Part shown: positions 34,356-43,190 of the stretch, one piece after another
Position numbering within the stretch: the first letter of the stretch is position 1
Layout of the letters: every line of letters starts with the position of its first letter
Source: Rariglobus sp041662485
GTDB taxonomy: Bacteria > Verrucomicrobiota > Verrucomicrobiia > Opitutales > Opitutaceae
Direction: 5' to 3'
Length of the DNA stretch: 64,000 nt
NCBI GenBank assembly: GCA_041662485.1
Contig: JBAZSJ010000002.1
Span: 1 to 64,000 of the forward strand
The notes under the pieces: generated by a model
Database searches by the model: none
Told to the model about the DNA's origin: nothing
The model's input: the letters and a program-made list of their open reading frames with translations, nothing else
Made by a program: the position numbers and the translations under genes

Positions 34356-34387
34356 CGGGGAGCGTGAGCGACCCGTTCCGAATCCCC

Positions 34388-34780
34388 TCACTCCCCCAAC
34401 CGCCGCCCGCGCCCGGCCTTGATCTCCGCCCGCTGGCGCTTTCCCGCCACCGAAATCGCCTTCTGACGCGCGCTGCGCTTGCGGTTCGTGCGCCTTGTCT
34501 TCGCCGCCGCCTGCTGACGCTCCGTCTCCGCCTTGCGCAAAATCGCCTCCAGCTTCGCGCAGAGCTCGGCCCACGCCGTCTCGCGGTTGGCCGCCTGAGA
34601 ACGCTCCTTTTGGCAACGCACCTCCACGCCCGTGGGCCGGTGACGCAGCCGGACGGTCGAGGAGGTTTTGTTGATTTTCTGCCCTCCCGGCCCCGACCCG
34701 CGAATAAAATGCTCCTCCACATCGCCGGCCATCACGCCCAGCGCATCCAGACGCCCTTGAATTTGAGTTGGTAAATCCAC
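34388..34780 (-). CDS. Peptide-chain-release-factor-like protein (GGQ domain only)
   Basis: A 130-residue basic protein consisting of one release-factor catalytic domain: GSGPGGQKINKTSSTVRL carries the GGQ tripeptide that triggers peptidyl-tRNA hydrolysis. The codon-recognition domain is missing. The Lys/Arg-rich tail (RRTNRKRSARQKA) resembles the ribosome-entering tail of ArfB/YaeJ and RF-H-like rescue factors, so ribosome rescue is the likely role. Convergent with the MOSC gene and divergent from the MoxR gene. Confidence 0.85.
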   Translation of the reverse strand: MDLPTQIQGRLDALGVMAGDVEEHFIRGSGPGGQKINKTSSTVRLRHRPTGVEVRCQKERSQAANRETAWAELCAKLEAILRKAETERQQAAAKTRRTNRKRSARQKAISVAGKRQRAEIKAGRGRRLGE

Positions 34781-34864
34781 CGCGCCCCCTTTTTCTCACG
34801 AAACACTTTTAGTGCAAGCGAGTCCCACCCACTCGCCTATCGCCCATATCCCTTAGCCCAACCC

Positions 34865-35827
34865 ATGATTACCGGTCCCACTTGGTCCCAGAAACTTCGC
34901 GACGAAATCGGCAAGGCGGTCATCGGACAGGACGCCGTCATCGAGCGCCTGCTTGTCGCCCTCCTTGCCAACGGCCATGTCCTGCTCGAAGGCATGCCCG
35001 GCCTCGCCAAAACATTGCTCATCAAATCCCTCGGCACCGCCCTCGGCGTGCAGTTTGAGCGCATCCAGTTCACCCCCGACCTCCTCCCCAGCGACGTCGT
35101 AGGAACCATGGTGTTTTCGCCAAAAGACGGCGGCTTCACCCCTCATCGCGGTCCGATCTTCGCCAACCTCGTCCTCGCCGACGAAATCAACCGCGCCCCC
35201 GCCAAGGTCCAGAGCGCCCTCCTCGAGGCGATGCAGGAGCGCCAGGTCACCATCGGCGGACACACCCACCTGCTGCCCAAGCCGTTTTTCGTGATGGCCA
35301 CGCAAAACCCCGTCGAGCAGGAGGGCACCTACCCGCTCCCCGAGGCGCAGACCGACCGCTTCCTGTTCAAACTCCTCGTCGATTATCCCACGGCCAACGA
35401 AGAGTCCCTCATGATGCAGCGCTGGGGTCAGGTCACCCGCCAGCCCGCCCTCGAACCCGTGGCCAACGGTCCCGAACTCCTGGAGCTCCGCGCCGACGTG
35501 GACAAAGTCCACCTCTCGCCCGCCGTGCAGGCCTACATCCTCGCCATCGTCCGCGCCACCCGCGCCCTCGCCGAGCCTGCCGCAGGAAAAAAGCGCTACC
35601 TCACCTTCGGCGCCTCGCCCCGCGCCTCGCTCGCGCTTTATCAGGCCACCAAGGCCCTAGCCTGGTTGCGCGGTCTCGACTACGTCACGCCCGCGCTCGT
35701 GCAGGACATCGCCCCCGACGTGCTCCGCCACCGCGTCGGCCTCACCTACGAGGCCGAGGCCGAGGAAATCACCAGCGACCAGCTCATCGCCCAGGTGCTC
35801 AGGCAAACCCCCGTCCCCGAAGTCTGA
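34865..35827 (+). CDS. MoxR-family AAA+ ATPase
   Basis: A 320-residue chaperone-like ATPase: Walker A EGMPGLAKT (42-50), Walker B LVLADEINRAPAK, sensor ATQNPVEQEGTYPLPEAQTDRF and an arginine-rich lid. It heads the conserved MoxR-DUF58-BatA-BatB-BatD/E cluster. MoxR proteins are thought to help metal insertion or activation of von Willebrand factor A partners, here the BatA and BatB proteins. A 90-base gap with a long hairpin separates it from the DUF58 gene. Confidence 0.92.
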   Translation: MITGPTWSQKLRDEIGKAVIGQDAVIERLLVALLANGHVLLEGMPGLAKTLLIKSLGTALGVQFERIQFTPDLLPSDVVGTMVFSPKDGGFTPHRGPIFANLVLADEINRAPAKVQSALLEAMQERQVTIGGHTHLLPKPFFVMATQNPVEQEGTYPLPEAQTDRFLFKLLVDYPTANEESLMMQRWGQVTRQPALEPVANGPELLELRADVDKVHLSPAVQAYILAIVRATRALAEPAAGKKRYLTFGASPRASLALYQATKALAWLRGLDYVTPALVQDIAPDVLRHRVGLTYEAEAEEITSDQLIAQVLRQTPVPEV

Positions 35828-35829
35828 AT

Positions 35830-35908
35830 TCTTTCTCTTTCCTCTTAATCTTTCTCTTTCTCCCCAAGCGCCCTGACGAAAGAGAAAGATTAAGATAAAG
35901 AGGAAAGA
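35830..35908. repeat. Long polypurine/polypyrimidine inverted repeat before the DUF58 gene
   Basis: The left arm (35830-35860, CTTTCCTCTTAATCTTTC...) pairs with the right arm (35878-35908); the right one has six additional bases. The right arm contains AGGAAAG, the likely ribosome-binding site for the GTG at 35918, so the hairpin could hide that site and lower DUF58 translation. Confidence 0.6.
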
Positions 35909-35917
35909 CCGTGCATC

Positions 35918-36859
35918 GTGCCGCCTCCCCTTCCAGTCACTCCCGCCTCTCCTGACGCTCCGGCCTCGCCATTGGCCCTCCTCCGCCAGCTCGAATGGCG
36001 CGTGCGCCACGCCGTGGAAAACGTCCTCAGCGGCGAATACCGCTCCGCCTTCCGCGGTCGAGGCATGGAGTTCGACCAGGTCGTGAAATACGAGTTCGGC
36101 GACGACGTGCGCGACATCGACTGGAACGTCACCGCCCGCCTCGGCGAACCCTACCGCAAAAAATTCGTCGAGGAGCGCGAGGTCACCGTGATGATCCTCC
36201 TCGAAGACACGCCCAGCCTCCAGTTCGGCTCCGGCGCGCAGTCCAAACGCGAGGCCCTGCTCGAACTCGCCGGCCTCGTCATGATGCTCGGCGCCGTCAA
36301 CCGAGACCGCGTCGGCTTCGTCCACGCGACCCCCGACGGCTACACGCTCCGCGAACCCGTGCGCGGACGCGGCCCCATCCTCCACGCCGCCGCGTCGCTG
36401 CTCGGCGCGCCCGCGCCTTCGCTCGAATCCGCCCCTCCGGCTTCCGGCTTCCGCCCCTCCGGCCTACCGGCCTCCGGTATTCCCTGGCGCCTCATCGCCC
36501 GCGCCGCTCCCCGGCACAGCGTGCTCATCTGGCTCGGCGATTTTCCCCCGCGCGTCGAGGTCGAGGGCTGGGCGGTCATCAAGCAGCGCTACCAGACGAT
36601 GGGCTTCCGCGTGGAAGATCCGTGGGAACGCGCCCTGCCGGACGACGAGGCCTTCGCCGCCTACGACCCGATGAGCGGTCGCCTCGTCACCTTGGAAAAC
36701 TCCACCGCCGAACGCGCCGCCCACGCCCAGTGGCGCGCCGAACGCGACTCCGCCTGGCGCGCGCTTTTCCCCGACGCCCTCAGCCGTCTCTCCGTCGGCA
36801 CCGACGAGAACCGCCTCGACGCCCTCGTGAAGTTTTTCCACGCGCGCATGCGACGCTGA
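35918..36859 (+). CDS. DUF58-domain protein
   Basis: A 313-residue protein with the DUF58 core: EYRSAFRGRGMEFDQVVKYEFGDDVRDIDWNVTARLGEPYRKKFVEERE (about 45-95) followed by a VWA-like fold. Such proteins always sit beside MoxR and Bat genes and probably act with them at the membrane. The start is GTG 35918. Residues around 170-190 (Pro/Ser/Gly-rich, SAPPASGFRPSGLPASGIP) are encoded by a short CTTCCGGC/CTCCGG repeat that looks inserted in frame. Confidence 0.88.
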   Translation: MPPPLPVTPASPDAPASPLALLRQLEWRVRHAVENVLSGEYRSAFRGRGMEFDQVVKYEFGDDVRDIDWNVTARLGEPYRKKFVEEREVTVMILLEDTPSLQFGSGAQSKREALLELAGLVMMLGAVNRDRVGFVHATPDGYTLREPVRGRGPILHAAASLLGAPAPSLESAPPASGFRPSGLPASGIPWRLIARAAPRHSVLIWLGDFPPRVEVEGWAVIKQRYQTMGFRVEDPWERALPDDEAFAAYDPMSGRLVTLENSTAERAAHAQWRAERDSAWRALFPDALSRLSVGTDENRLDALVKFFHARMRR

Positions 36860-36861
36860 CC

Positions 36862-37917
36862 ATGCCTCCCTACACGCTCCACGATCCTCTCTGGCTGCTC
36901 ACGATCGCGATTCTTCCGCTTGTCCTCTGGCTGCGCGGACGCCGTGCGGTGCCGGTTCTGCTTGTGCCGTTCGCCGCCGCCTGGCACCGCCCGTCCCTCA
37001 CGTCCGCCTCCCGCTGGCCCGCCGGTCTCGCCGTCGTTGGAATTATTTTGCTCATCGCCGCCCTCGCCCGTCCGCAGCGCATCGAGGACAAACGCGAGGT
37101 CCACGCGCAGGGCTACGACCTCATGCTCTCGATCGACCTCTCCGGCTCGATGCTCGCCGAAGACTACGAAAAAGACGGGGAATCCATCAACCGTCTCCAG
37201 GCGATCAAGCCCCTCATCCAGGCCTTCATCGACAACCGCCCCGGTGACCGCATCGGCATCGTCGTTTTTTCCGGACGCGCCTACACGCTCGCGCCGCTCA
37301 CCTTCGACCACGACTGGCTCGCCAAGCAGGTCGCCCGCCTGAAGATCGGCCTCATCGAGGACGGCACCGCCATCGGCGACGGTCTCGGCGTCGCCCTCAC
37401 CCGTCTCGACCAGGCCGGCCGAGAGCAGGGCAACCAGCGCAAGGGCGCCTTCGTCGTCCTTCTCACCGACGGCGCCAACAACCGCGGCTCCCTCTCGCCC
37501 GACCAGGCCATGCAGATCGCCAAGAGCCGCGGCATCCCTGTTTACACCATGGGCGCCGGTCGTGACGGCCTCGTGCCGTTCCCTGTTTTCGATCAGAACG
37601 GAAACCGGCTCGGCACCCGCCGCATGCCCTCCGACCTCGATCAAAACACCCTGATCACCATCGCCCAGACCACCGGCGGACACTACTACCGCGTGGACGA
37701 CACCAAGGCCATCGAGTCCGCCTTCAAGGCCATCGACCGCACGCAAAAAATCGAGTTCCAGTCCAAGAGCTACCTGCTCACCACCGAGCTTTTCGGCTGG
37801 TTCGCCGCGCCCGGCCTCGCCTGCCTCCTGCTCTCCGCCCTCATCATCCGCGTGCGCCGCTCGGCAACATCCCCGTCTTCTCCGGTTTCCGCCCTCCGGT
37901 CTCCGGCCTCCCCATGA
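36862..37917 (+). CDS. batA: BatA-like VWA-domain membrane protein
   Basis: A 351-residue inner-membrane protein. Two hydrophobic segments (about 10-25 and 55-72) precede a von Willebrand factor A domain with a full MIDAS motif DLSGS (92-96) plus a later TDGANN, and a C-terminal membrane segment (APGLACLLLSALIIRV) closes it. Bat proteins have been linked to aerotolerance and envelope integrity in Bacteroides and Leptospira; the exact role is unknown. Its end overlaps batB by ATGA. Confidence 0.88.
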   Translation: MPPYTLHDPLWLLTIAILPLVLWLRGRRAVPVLLVPFAAAWHRPSLTSASRWPAGLAVVGIILLIAALARPQRIEDKREVHAQGYDLMLSIDLSGSMLAEDYEKDGESINRLQAIKPLIQAFIDNRPGDRIGIVVFSGRAYTLAPLTFDHDWLAKQVARLKIGLIEDGTAIGDGLGVALTRLDQAGREQGNQRKGAFVVLLTDGANNRGSLSPDQAMQIAKSRGIPVYTMGAGRDGLVPFPVFDQNGNRLGTRRMPSDLDQNTLITIAQTTGGHYYRVDDTKAIESAFKAIDRTQKIEFQSKSYLLTTELFGWFAAPGLACLLLSALIIRVRRSATSPSSPVSALRSPASP

Positions 37918-39833
37918 GCTTCCAATGGCCCCACGCCTTCTGGCTCTTGATCGTCCCGCTCGCGCTTCTCATACGAGACCTCCGCCGTCGCGCCACCGGG
38001 GGCGCCGCCCACCCGAAAATCATCCAAGCCGAAGCCACCCATTCGTCATTGGTCATTCGCCATTCGTCATTCCGTCGCGGCAACGCATCGCGCACCCGAA
38101 TTCTCCTCTACCTGGGCCTCGCCGCCGCAACGGCCGCGCTCGCCCGCCCGCAATGGGGCCGCATCGAGGAACCCGTGTTCGATCAGGCCCGCGAAATCCT
38201 CATCGCGCTCGACCTCTCCCGCAGCATGCTCTCGACGGACGTCAAGCCCACGCGCCTCGACCGCTCGCGTCTCCTCATCACGAGCCTGCTCGAACAACTC
38301 AAAGGCGAACGCGTCGGCCTCGTCGTCTTCTCCGGCACCGCGTTTCTCCAAAGCCCGCTCAGCTCGGACTACGAAATCCTCGGCGAATTCCTTCCCGAGC
38401 TCGGCCCCGATTTCCTCCCCGAGGGCGGCACCAACTACAACGCCCTCCTTGAAACCTGCCTCGCCGCCTTCGGAACTTCCGGCGCGGCCGACCGCTTCCT
38501 CATCATCCTGAGCGACGGCGAAGCCCAGTCCGACGACTGGCACAACCACGTGGACGAACTCAAAACCAAGGGCATCCGCGTGATCTCTCTCGGCGTCGGC
38601 ACACCCGAAGGCTCCATGATTCCCGACGGCTCCGGTGCCTTCATGAAGGACGAACGCGGCGCCGTCGTCCTTTCCAAGCTCAACAACTCCACCCTGCGCG
38701 AACTCGCCGACAAAACAAACGGCGTCTACGCCGACGCCAGCACTTGGGTTGACCTCGCCCAACTCGTCCAGACCACCGTCAACCAAGGCAAACGCGGCGA
38801 GTTCAAGGACGTCAGCCACGTCCGCCTCGCCGAGCGCTACCAATGGGCGCTCGCCCCCGCCCTCCTTTTTCTCATCTGGAGCTTCTGGCGCGAATTCCCC
38901 GTCCGCCCCAAGCCCCGCACGCTGCGCATGGCGATCAATCAGACGCTCACACCAACCGCACCCGTGACTACATTGGCCCTGCTTTTCATTGCGTCACTGG
39001 TCATTGGTCATTGGTCATTCGCGGCGGCGGTCCCCGCCGCCGCGTCCGATCCCCTCGCCGCCCCCGTCACCAAACTCGTCGGCCAGCTCTCCGCCCGCGA
39101 AATCATCGCCGCCCGCGACTACGCCACCTTCGCCAAAACCACGATTGACTACGGCGAACGCCTGACTGCGACCCAGCAACCCGTCCCGCCCGGCCCGGTC
39201 AACGACGCCCTCGCCGGCGTCAAGGCCGGCCGGTCCCTCGACCCCAAGGCCGCCGACTGGCCCACGCTCCGCAAAAAACTGGAAGCCCTCCTCCAAAAGA
39301 AAGACCAGCCCGATCAGGACCAAAAAAAACCGGATCAAAAGCAGCCCGACAAAAACAAGTCCGACGATTCCCAAAAGGACAAATCCGACCAAAAACAGGA
39401 TCAGAAGAATCAGGACAAAAAAGACGATCCGTCCAAATCACCCGACCAAGATCAAAACAGGGACGGTTCCTCGCCCAAGGATTCCAAAACTCCTTCTTCA
39501 AACGCTGGCGCAGCCCCCGACCAGAAAAACTCTCCCGAACCCAAACCACCCCAGGCCGGCCAATCCGCCTTCGGAGACATGAAGGATGACAAAAAAGGCG
39601 ACGCGCCCAAATCCTCCGACACTCCTCCCTCCACCCAACCGCCCGGAGACATGCAGCAGGTCGGCGGCAAATCCGAAAAACAGAAGGACGAGGCCGCCCA
39701 GCTTGATCCGTCCCTCGAAGTCCCCCTGCAAAAACTCGACCAGGTGCGCCAGCAAGATTCCCCCGCCCGGCTCTTCCAACTCCTCCAAGACCCGAATTCC
39801 CAGGTTCCCGCCCGCAAGGGCCCCAATTGGTAA
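37914..39833 (+). CDS. batB: BatB-like VWA protein with long charged tail (BatB-BatC type)
   Basis: A 639-residue protein: membrane segments near 8-20 and 64-77, a VWA domain with MIDAS DLSRS (100-104), another membrane segment near 312-325, a second hydrophobic stretch near 345-365, and then about 160 residues of Lys/Asp/Gln/Pro-rich low complexity (KKPDQKQPDKNKSDDSQKD). The tail is like the TPR/low-complexity part of BatC, suggesting a BatB-BatC fusion. HSSLVIRHSSF and SLVIGHWSFAAAV are encoded by GTCATT-type repeats absorbed into the gene (38041, 38994). Confidence 0.82.
   Translation: MSFQWPHAFWLLIVPLALLIRDLRRRATGGAAHPKIIQAEATHSSLVIRHSSFRRGNASRTRILLYLGLAAATAALARPQWGRIEEPVFDQAREILIALDLSRSMLSTDVKPTRLDRSRLLITSLLEQLKGERVGLVVFSGTAFLQSPLSSDYEILGEFLPELGPDFLPEGGTNYNALLETCLAAFGTSGAADRFLIILSDGEAQSDDWHNHVDELKTKGIRVISLGVGTPEGSMIPDGSGAFMKDERGAVVLSKLNNSTLRELADKTNGVYADASTWVDLAQLVQTTVNQGKRGEFKDVSHVRLAERYQWALAPALLFLIWSFWREFPVRPKPRTLRMAINQTLTPTAPVTTLALLFIASLVIGHWSFAAAVPAAASDPLAAPVTKLVGQLSAREIIAARDYATFAKTTIDYGERLTATQQPVPPGPVNDALAGVKAGRSLDPKAADWPTLRKKLEALLQKKDQPDQDQKKPDQKQPDKNKSDDSQKDKSDQKQDQKNQDKKDDPSKSPDQDQNRDGSSPKDSKTPSSNAGAAPDQKNSPEPKPPQAGQSAFGDMKDDKKGDAPKSSDTPPSTQPPGDMQQVGGKSEKQKDEAAQLDPSLEVPLQKLDQVRQQDSPARLFQLLQDPNSQVPARKGPNW
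38041..38072. repeat. GTCATT/CCATTC repeat inside batB
   Basis: ATTCGTCATTGGTCATTCGC plus CATTCGTCATTCCG is a short tandem array lying in the batB frame and encoding SSLVIRHSSF. A similar array at 38994-39020 encodes SLVIGHWSF. The sequence has no sign of protein-level constraint and resembles intergenic repeats. Confidence 0.55.
38994..39020. repeat. Second GTCATT array inside batB
   Basis: TCACTGGTCATTGGTCATTG and on to GTCATTC: three and a half copies of a 7-base unit, in frame, at the hydrophobic segment that precedes the charged tail of BatB. Confidence 0.55.
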
Positions 39834-39838
39834 ATCCG

Positions 39839-42376
39839 ATGTTCCGCCGCCTTCTTCTCTGTCTCCCTCTCCTCCTCGCCGTCACGCTCCGCGCCCAGTC
39901 CGTGCGCTGGGAGCCCGCCGGCGGCACGCTCGCCCTGAACCAGGCGAGCGACCTCACCCTCATCTTCGACCAGTGCGAGCCGAAGGGTGACATCATTCTT
40001 CCCGTCGTCGCGGGGCTCGACACCCGCAATCCTTCGCGCAGCGAGCAAAACTCCTTCAGCATCATCAACGGCAACGCCTCGCGCACGCTGACCGTCTCCC
40101 TCGTCTACCAGGTCCGCCCCTCCAGCAGGCAGACGATCAGCATCCCCGCCTTCGACGTCTCCACCACCAAGGGCAAACTGCGCGTCGCCGCCGCCACCTT
40201 TGAAATCGGCGAGGCCACCGTCGGCCAGTCCAACCTCTCGCTCGACGCCGTCGCCCAGTCCAAGTTTTCCCTCCCCGACGAGGTCTGGGCCGGCGAGGTC
40301 TTCCCTCTCCGCTACACGCTGAACGCCGCGCGTCGTTATTTTTATCAGATGGCGAGCACGCCCGAGTGGGATCCGACGCCCCTGTCCATGGAGCCCTGGG
40401 AAAAGCCCGAACAACTCAGCGCCACCCTCAACGGCGAGGAACGCATCTCGATCCTCTACAAAACCCGCGCCGTCGCCAAGACGCCCGGCACCTTCACCCT
40501 CAAAACCGCCAGCCAGCTCGTCAACCTCGCCACCGGCACCTCCGTCTTCAGCGTTTTCTCCCGCCCCAACCTCGAGCAGTTTGCCGTTCCCTCCAAGCCC
40601 GCGACGCTCCTCGTGAAGCCGCTGCCGTCCCCCGCTCCCGCCGACTTCACCGGCGCGGTCGGCCAGTTCACCCTCGACTCCAAGATCGTTCCCGCCACCG
40701 CCGCCGTCGGCGAACCCATCACCTGGACGCTCACCCTGTCCGGCATCGGCAACTGGCCCGATCTCGCCGGTCTGCCCCCGCGCAGCGTGTCGAGGGATTT
40801 CCGCATCGTCCAACCCCAGGCCAAGCGCACCAACAAGGACAACGCCCTCTTCGACGCCAGTCTCGCCGAGGACATCATCCTCGTCCCCACCAAACCCGGC
40901 CCCTACACGCTCGGCCCGGTCACCCTCAGCTACTTCGATCCGAAGACCGGAACCTACCAGACGCTCAAGACCGAGCCCGTCACGATCACCGTCGCTCCTT
41001 CAACTTCCAACGCCCAACCCCCGGCCTCCAACTCCCAACGCCCGGACTTGAATGCTGGAAGTTCAAACCCCGATAGCGGGCCTTCACGCCCGGAGTCCGC
41101 CATCACCGCACCCGCGGCGATCCCCCGCGATCCGCTTCCGTCCGCTCCATCCGCGCCCGTCCCTTTGGGGTTCTCGACCCTCCTCGCCTGCCTGCTGGCT
41201 TCCGTCCTCTGTCCTCTTTTCGTCTGGATCACGCTTGCCCTCAACCGCGCGCGCGCGACCGATCCGCGCCTCGCCCAGCGCACCGCACGTGTTCATCTGG
41301 CCGCGACCCTCGCCGCCCTGCGTCGCAACCACAACCAGCCCGCGCAAACCCCCGCCCTTGTCCAGCAATGGCAGCACCACGTCGCCGTCCTCTGGCAGCT
41401 CGACCTCGCCGTGCCCACGGCGAACAGCTTCCTCACCGGAGGACGGACCTCCCGGTCCGTCCCCTCCGAAACCTGGGCCAAACTCTGGGAGGAATCCGAC
41501 CGCGTGCTCTACCGCGCCGACGCCGAACTCCCCGAAGACTGGATCACCCGCGCCAAGGAAGCCCTCGCCGCCAAATACGTGCCGTCGTTCTCCGTGTTTC
41601 AGCTCTTCCTGACGCGCAACATCCTCCCCTGTCTCGTCACCCTGTTTGTCGCCTCCTGCTTCCTCATCCCCTCGTCATTCGCCGCCGACGCCCGCGCTTC
41701 TTACGACAAGGGCGATTTCGCGGCGGCCGAGTCATTCTGGAACGACGCCATCGAAGCCTCGCCGACCGACTGGACCGCGCGGCACAACCTCGCCCTCGTC
41801 CTCGTGCAGCAAAACCGCTGGAACGAAGCCTCCGGCCACGCGCTGGCCGCCTTCGTGCAGCAACCGCAAAACCCCGCCGTGCGCTGGAACCTGCAGTTCA
41901 CCCTCAAGGGCGCCGGGCTGCACCCCGCCGAAGTGATGCCGCTCCTCGACACCGACCCACTGCACTCCCTCGCCCGTCTCGCTTCGCCGGCCGTCTGGCA
42001 ACGGCTGCTCATCGCCGCCGTCTGGCTCGCCTCCCTTTCCCTCGGTTTCTGGCTCTGGCTCGCCTACGGCCGCCGCGACCGCCTGAAGCCCGCCGCATGG
42101 ATTCTGTTCGGCCTGTCGTTGGTCGTCGCCATCGCCTCCGCCGCCAGCCTCCACCTCTACGGCCCGCTCGCCGACGCCCGCGCCGTCTTCGTTGCCAAGC
42201 CCACCACGCTGCGCTCCATCCCGACCGAACTCGATGCCCCTCAAAAATCCTCCGCGCTCACGCCCGGCCTCGTCGCGACGACGGACAAAAATTTCCTTGG
42301 CTGGCAACGTCTCGTGTTCCCCAACGGCCAGACCGGCTGGGTCCGCCGCGCGGACATCGTGCCGCTGTGGCGGTAG
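39839..42376 (+). CDS. batD: BatD-BatE fusion protein
   Basis: An 845-residue protein. A signal peptide (1-20, ending LRAQS) is followed by the BatD beta-sandwich region (about 25-400) and a membrane segment (about 440-465, LGFSTLLACLLASVLCPLFVWITLAL). A cytoplasmic helical part comes next, then a second hydrophobic segment, a TPR-like stretch (ARASYDKGDFAAAESFWNDAIEASP), two more membrane helices and a C-terminal SH3-like domain (ADARAVFVAKPTTLRSIP...GQTGWVRRADIVPLW) as in BatE. The start at ATG 39839 is five bases after the batB stop. GGRTSRSVPS near residue 535 is encoded by the palindrome at 41442. Confidence 0.82.
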   Translation: MFRRLLLCLPLLLAVTLRAQSVRWEPAGGTLALNQASDLTLIFDQCEPKGDIILPVVAGLDTRNPSRSEQNSFSIINGNASRTLTVSLVYQVRPSSRQTISIPAFDVSTTKGKLRVAAATFEIGEATVGQSNLSLDAVAQSKFSLPDEVWAGEVFPLRYTLNAARRYFYQMASTPEWDPTPLSMEPWEKPEQLSATLNGEERISILYKTRAVAKTPGTFTLKTASQLVNLATGTSVFSVFSRPNLEQFAVPSKPATLLVKPLPSPAPADFTGAVGQFTLDSKIVPATAAVGEPITWTLTLSGIGNWPDLAGLPPRSVSRDFRIVQPQAKRTNKDNALFDASLAEDIILVPTKPGPYTLGPVTLSYFDPKTGTYQTLKTEPVTITVAPSTSNAQPPASNSQRPDLNAGSSNPDSGPSRPESAITAPAAIPRDPLPSAPSAPVPLGFSTLLACLLASVLCPLFVWITLALNRARATDPRLAQRTARVHLAATLAALRRNHNQPAQTPALVQQWQHHVAVLWQLDLAVPTANSFLTGGRTSRSVPSETWAKLWEESDRVLYRADAELPEDWITRAKEALAAKYVPSFSVFQLFLTRNILPCLVTLFVASCFLIPSSFAADARASYDKGDFAAAESFWNDAIEASPTDWTARHNLALVLVQQNRWNEASGHALAAFVQQPQNPAVRWNLQFTLKGAGLHPAEVMPLLDTDPLHSLARLASPAVWQRLLIAAVWLASLSLGFWLWLAYGRRDRLKPAAWILFGLSLVVAIASAASLHLYGPLADARAVFVAKPTTLRSIPTELDAPQKSSALTPGLVATTDKNFLGWQRLVFPNGQTGWVRRADIVPLWR
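41442..41461. repeat. REP palindrome inside the BatD-BatE gene
   Basis: GACGGACCTCCCGGTCCGTC, identical to the intergenic copy at 17994-18013, lies in frame and encodes GRTSRSV. This shows the element can insert into coding DNA without breaking it. Confidence 0.75.
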
Positions 42377-42397
42377 GCAAACCCGCGGGCGTTGACT

Positions 42398-42474
42398 GTA
42401 GGAGCCTGCTTGCAGGCGATCCTGCGACACACACCGATTTCGTCCCGAACCATCGCCTGCAAGCAGGCTCCTAC
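42398..42474. repeat. Perfect 23-bp inverted repeat between convergent genes
   Basis: Arms GTAGGAGCCTGCTTGCAGGC... (42398-42420) and its exact reverse complement (42452-42474) are 31 bases apart. Each arm also contains its own CCTGCTTGCAGG hairpin. The stop codon of the LOG-family gene is within the right arm. A half-copy is at 17959. Confidence 0.75.
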
Positions 42475-43052
42475 CTCTTTCCGCCCCAAAACGGATCGGC
42501 CGTGAACCGGTCGGGCCTTTCCATCGACGCCCACACCTCGTCCACGTTTGTCACCACCGAAAACAGATCGCTCAGCCCGGGCGACTTGAAGTTTTCGCTC
42601 ACCATTCGCTCGAAAAACTTCAGCAGATCGTCGTAGAAACCGTCCTGATTCACGAGCACGAGCGGCTTCGTCGAAAGGTTCAGGTAGCGCTCGGTCATGA
42701 TTTCCGTGAGCTCCTCCAGCGTGCCGATTCCTCCCGGCAGCGTCACAAACGCGTCCGCCCGCTCCGCCATGATGCGTTTGCGCTCCCGCATCGTCGCCAC
42801 CACGACAAGCTCGTCCGCCTCGTGATAGGCAAGTTCCCGCTCCGTCATGAAATCCGGGATCACGCCCACCACCTTGCCGCCGGACGCCTGAACCGCCCGA
42901 GCAACCACGCCCATCAGCCCGGCATTGCCGCCGCCGTAGATCAGTCCCCATCCACGCGCGGCCATCTCCCGCCCCAGCCGCTCGCCCGCCTCGTAATACT
43001 TCGGAGCCAGCTTCGCGCTGGAGGAACAATAGACGCAGAGGAGCTTCGGCAT
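42471..43052 (-). CDS. LOG-family phosphoribohydrolase-like protein (TIGR00730)
   Basis: A 193-residue Rossmann-fold protein with the family markers YGGGNAGLMGVVA (about 40-52) and PGGIGTLEELTE (about 105-116). LOG proteins cleave cytokinin- or nucleotide-5'-monophosphate N-glycosidic bonds; bacterial members often act on AMP-like nucleotides. Its stop codon TAG lies inside a palindromic repeat arm, so the last residues may have been set by repeat insertion. Confidence 0.9.
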   Translation of the reverse strand: MPKLLCVYCSSSAKLAPKYYEAGERLGREMAARGWGLIYGGGNAGLMGVVARAVQASGGKVVGVIPDFMTERELAYHEADELVVVATMRERKRIMAERADAFVTLPGGIGTLEELTEIMTERYLNLSTKPLVLVNQDGFYDDLLKFFERMVSENFKSPGLSDLFSVVTNVDEVWASMERPDRFTADPFWGGKR

Positions 43053-43076
43053 GATATTTTAAGTCTCGTTTAAGGA

Positions 43077-43190
43077 ACCACGAAACACACGAATGACACG
43101 AAAGAAAAACTTAAGCCCCCGCAGCTTTTCTCAATTTCAAGAGTTCCGGCTCCCTTTCCGGCTTTTCGTGTGTTTCGTGTGTTTCGTGGT
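43077..43190. repeat. Inverted repeat of TTCGTGTGTTTCGTGGT type
   Basis: ACCACGAAACACACGAATGA... (43077-43106) pairs with ...CGTGTGTTTCGTGTGTTTCG (43163-43190). The right arm runs into the start of gluQ and supplies its candidate GTG start codons. Confidence 0.65.

Noticed and set aside
38041..39020. CRISPR array at the GTCATT repeats
   Set aside because: Units are 7-14 bases, tandem and in a coding frame, with no spacers and no cas genes. No CRISPR array was seen in the window.
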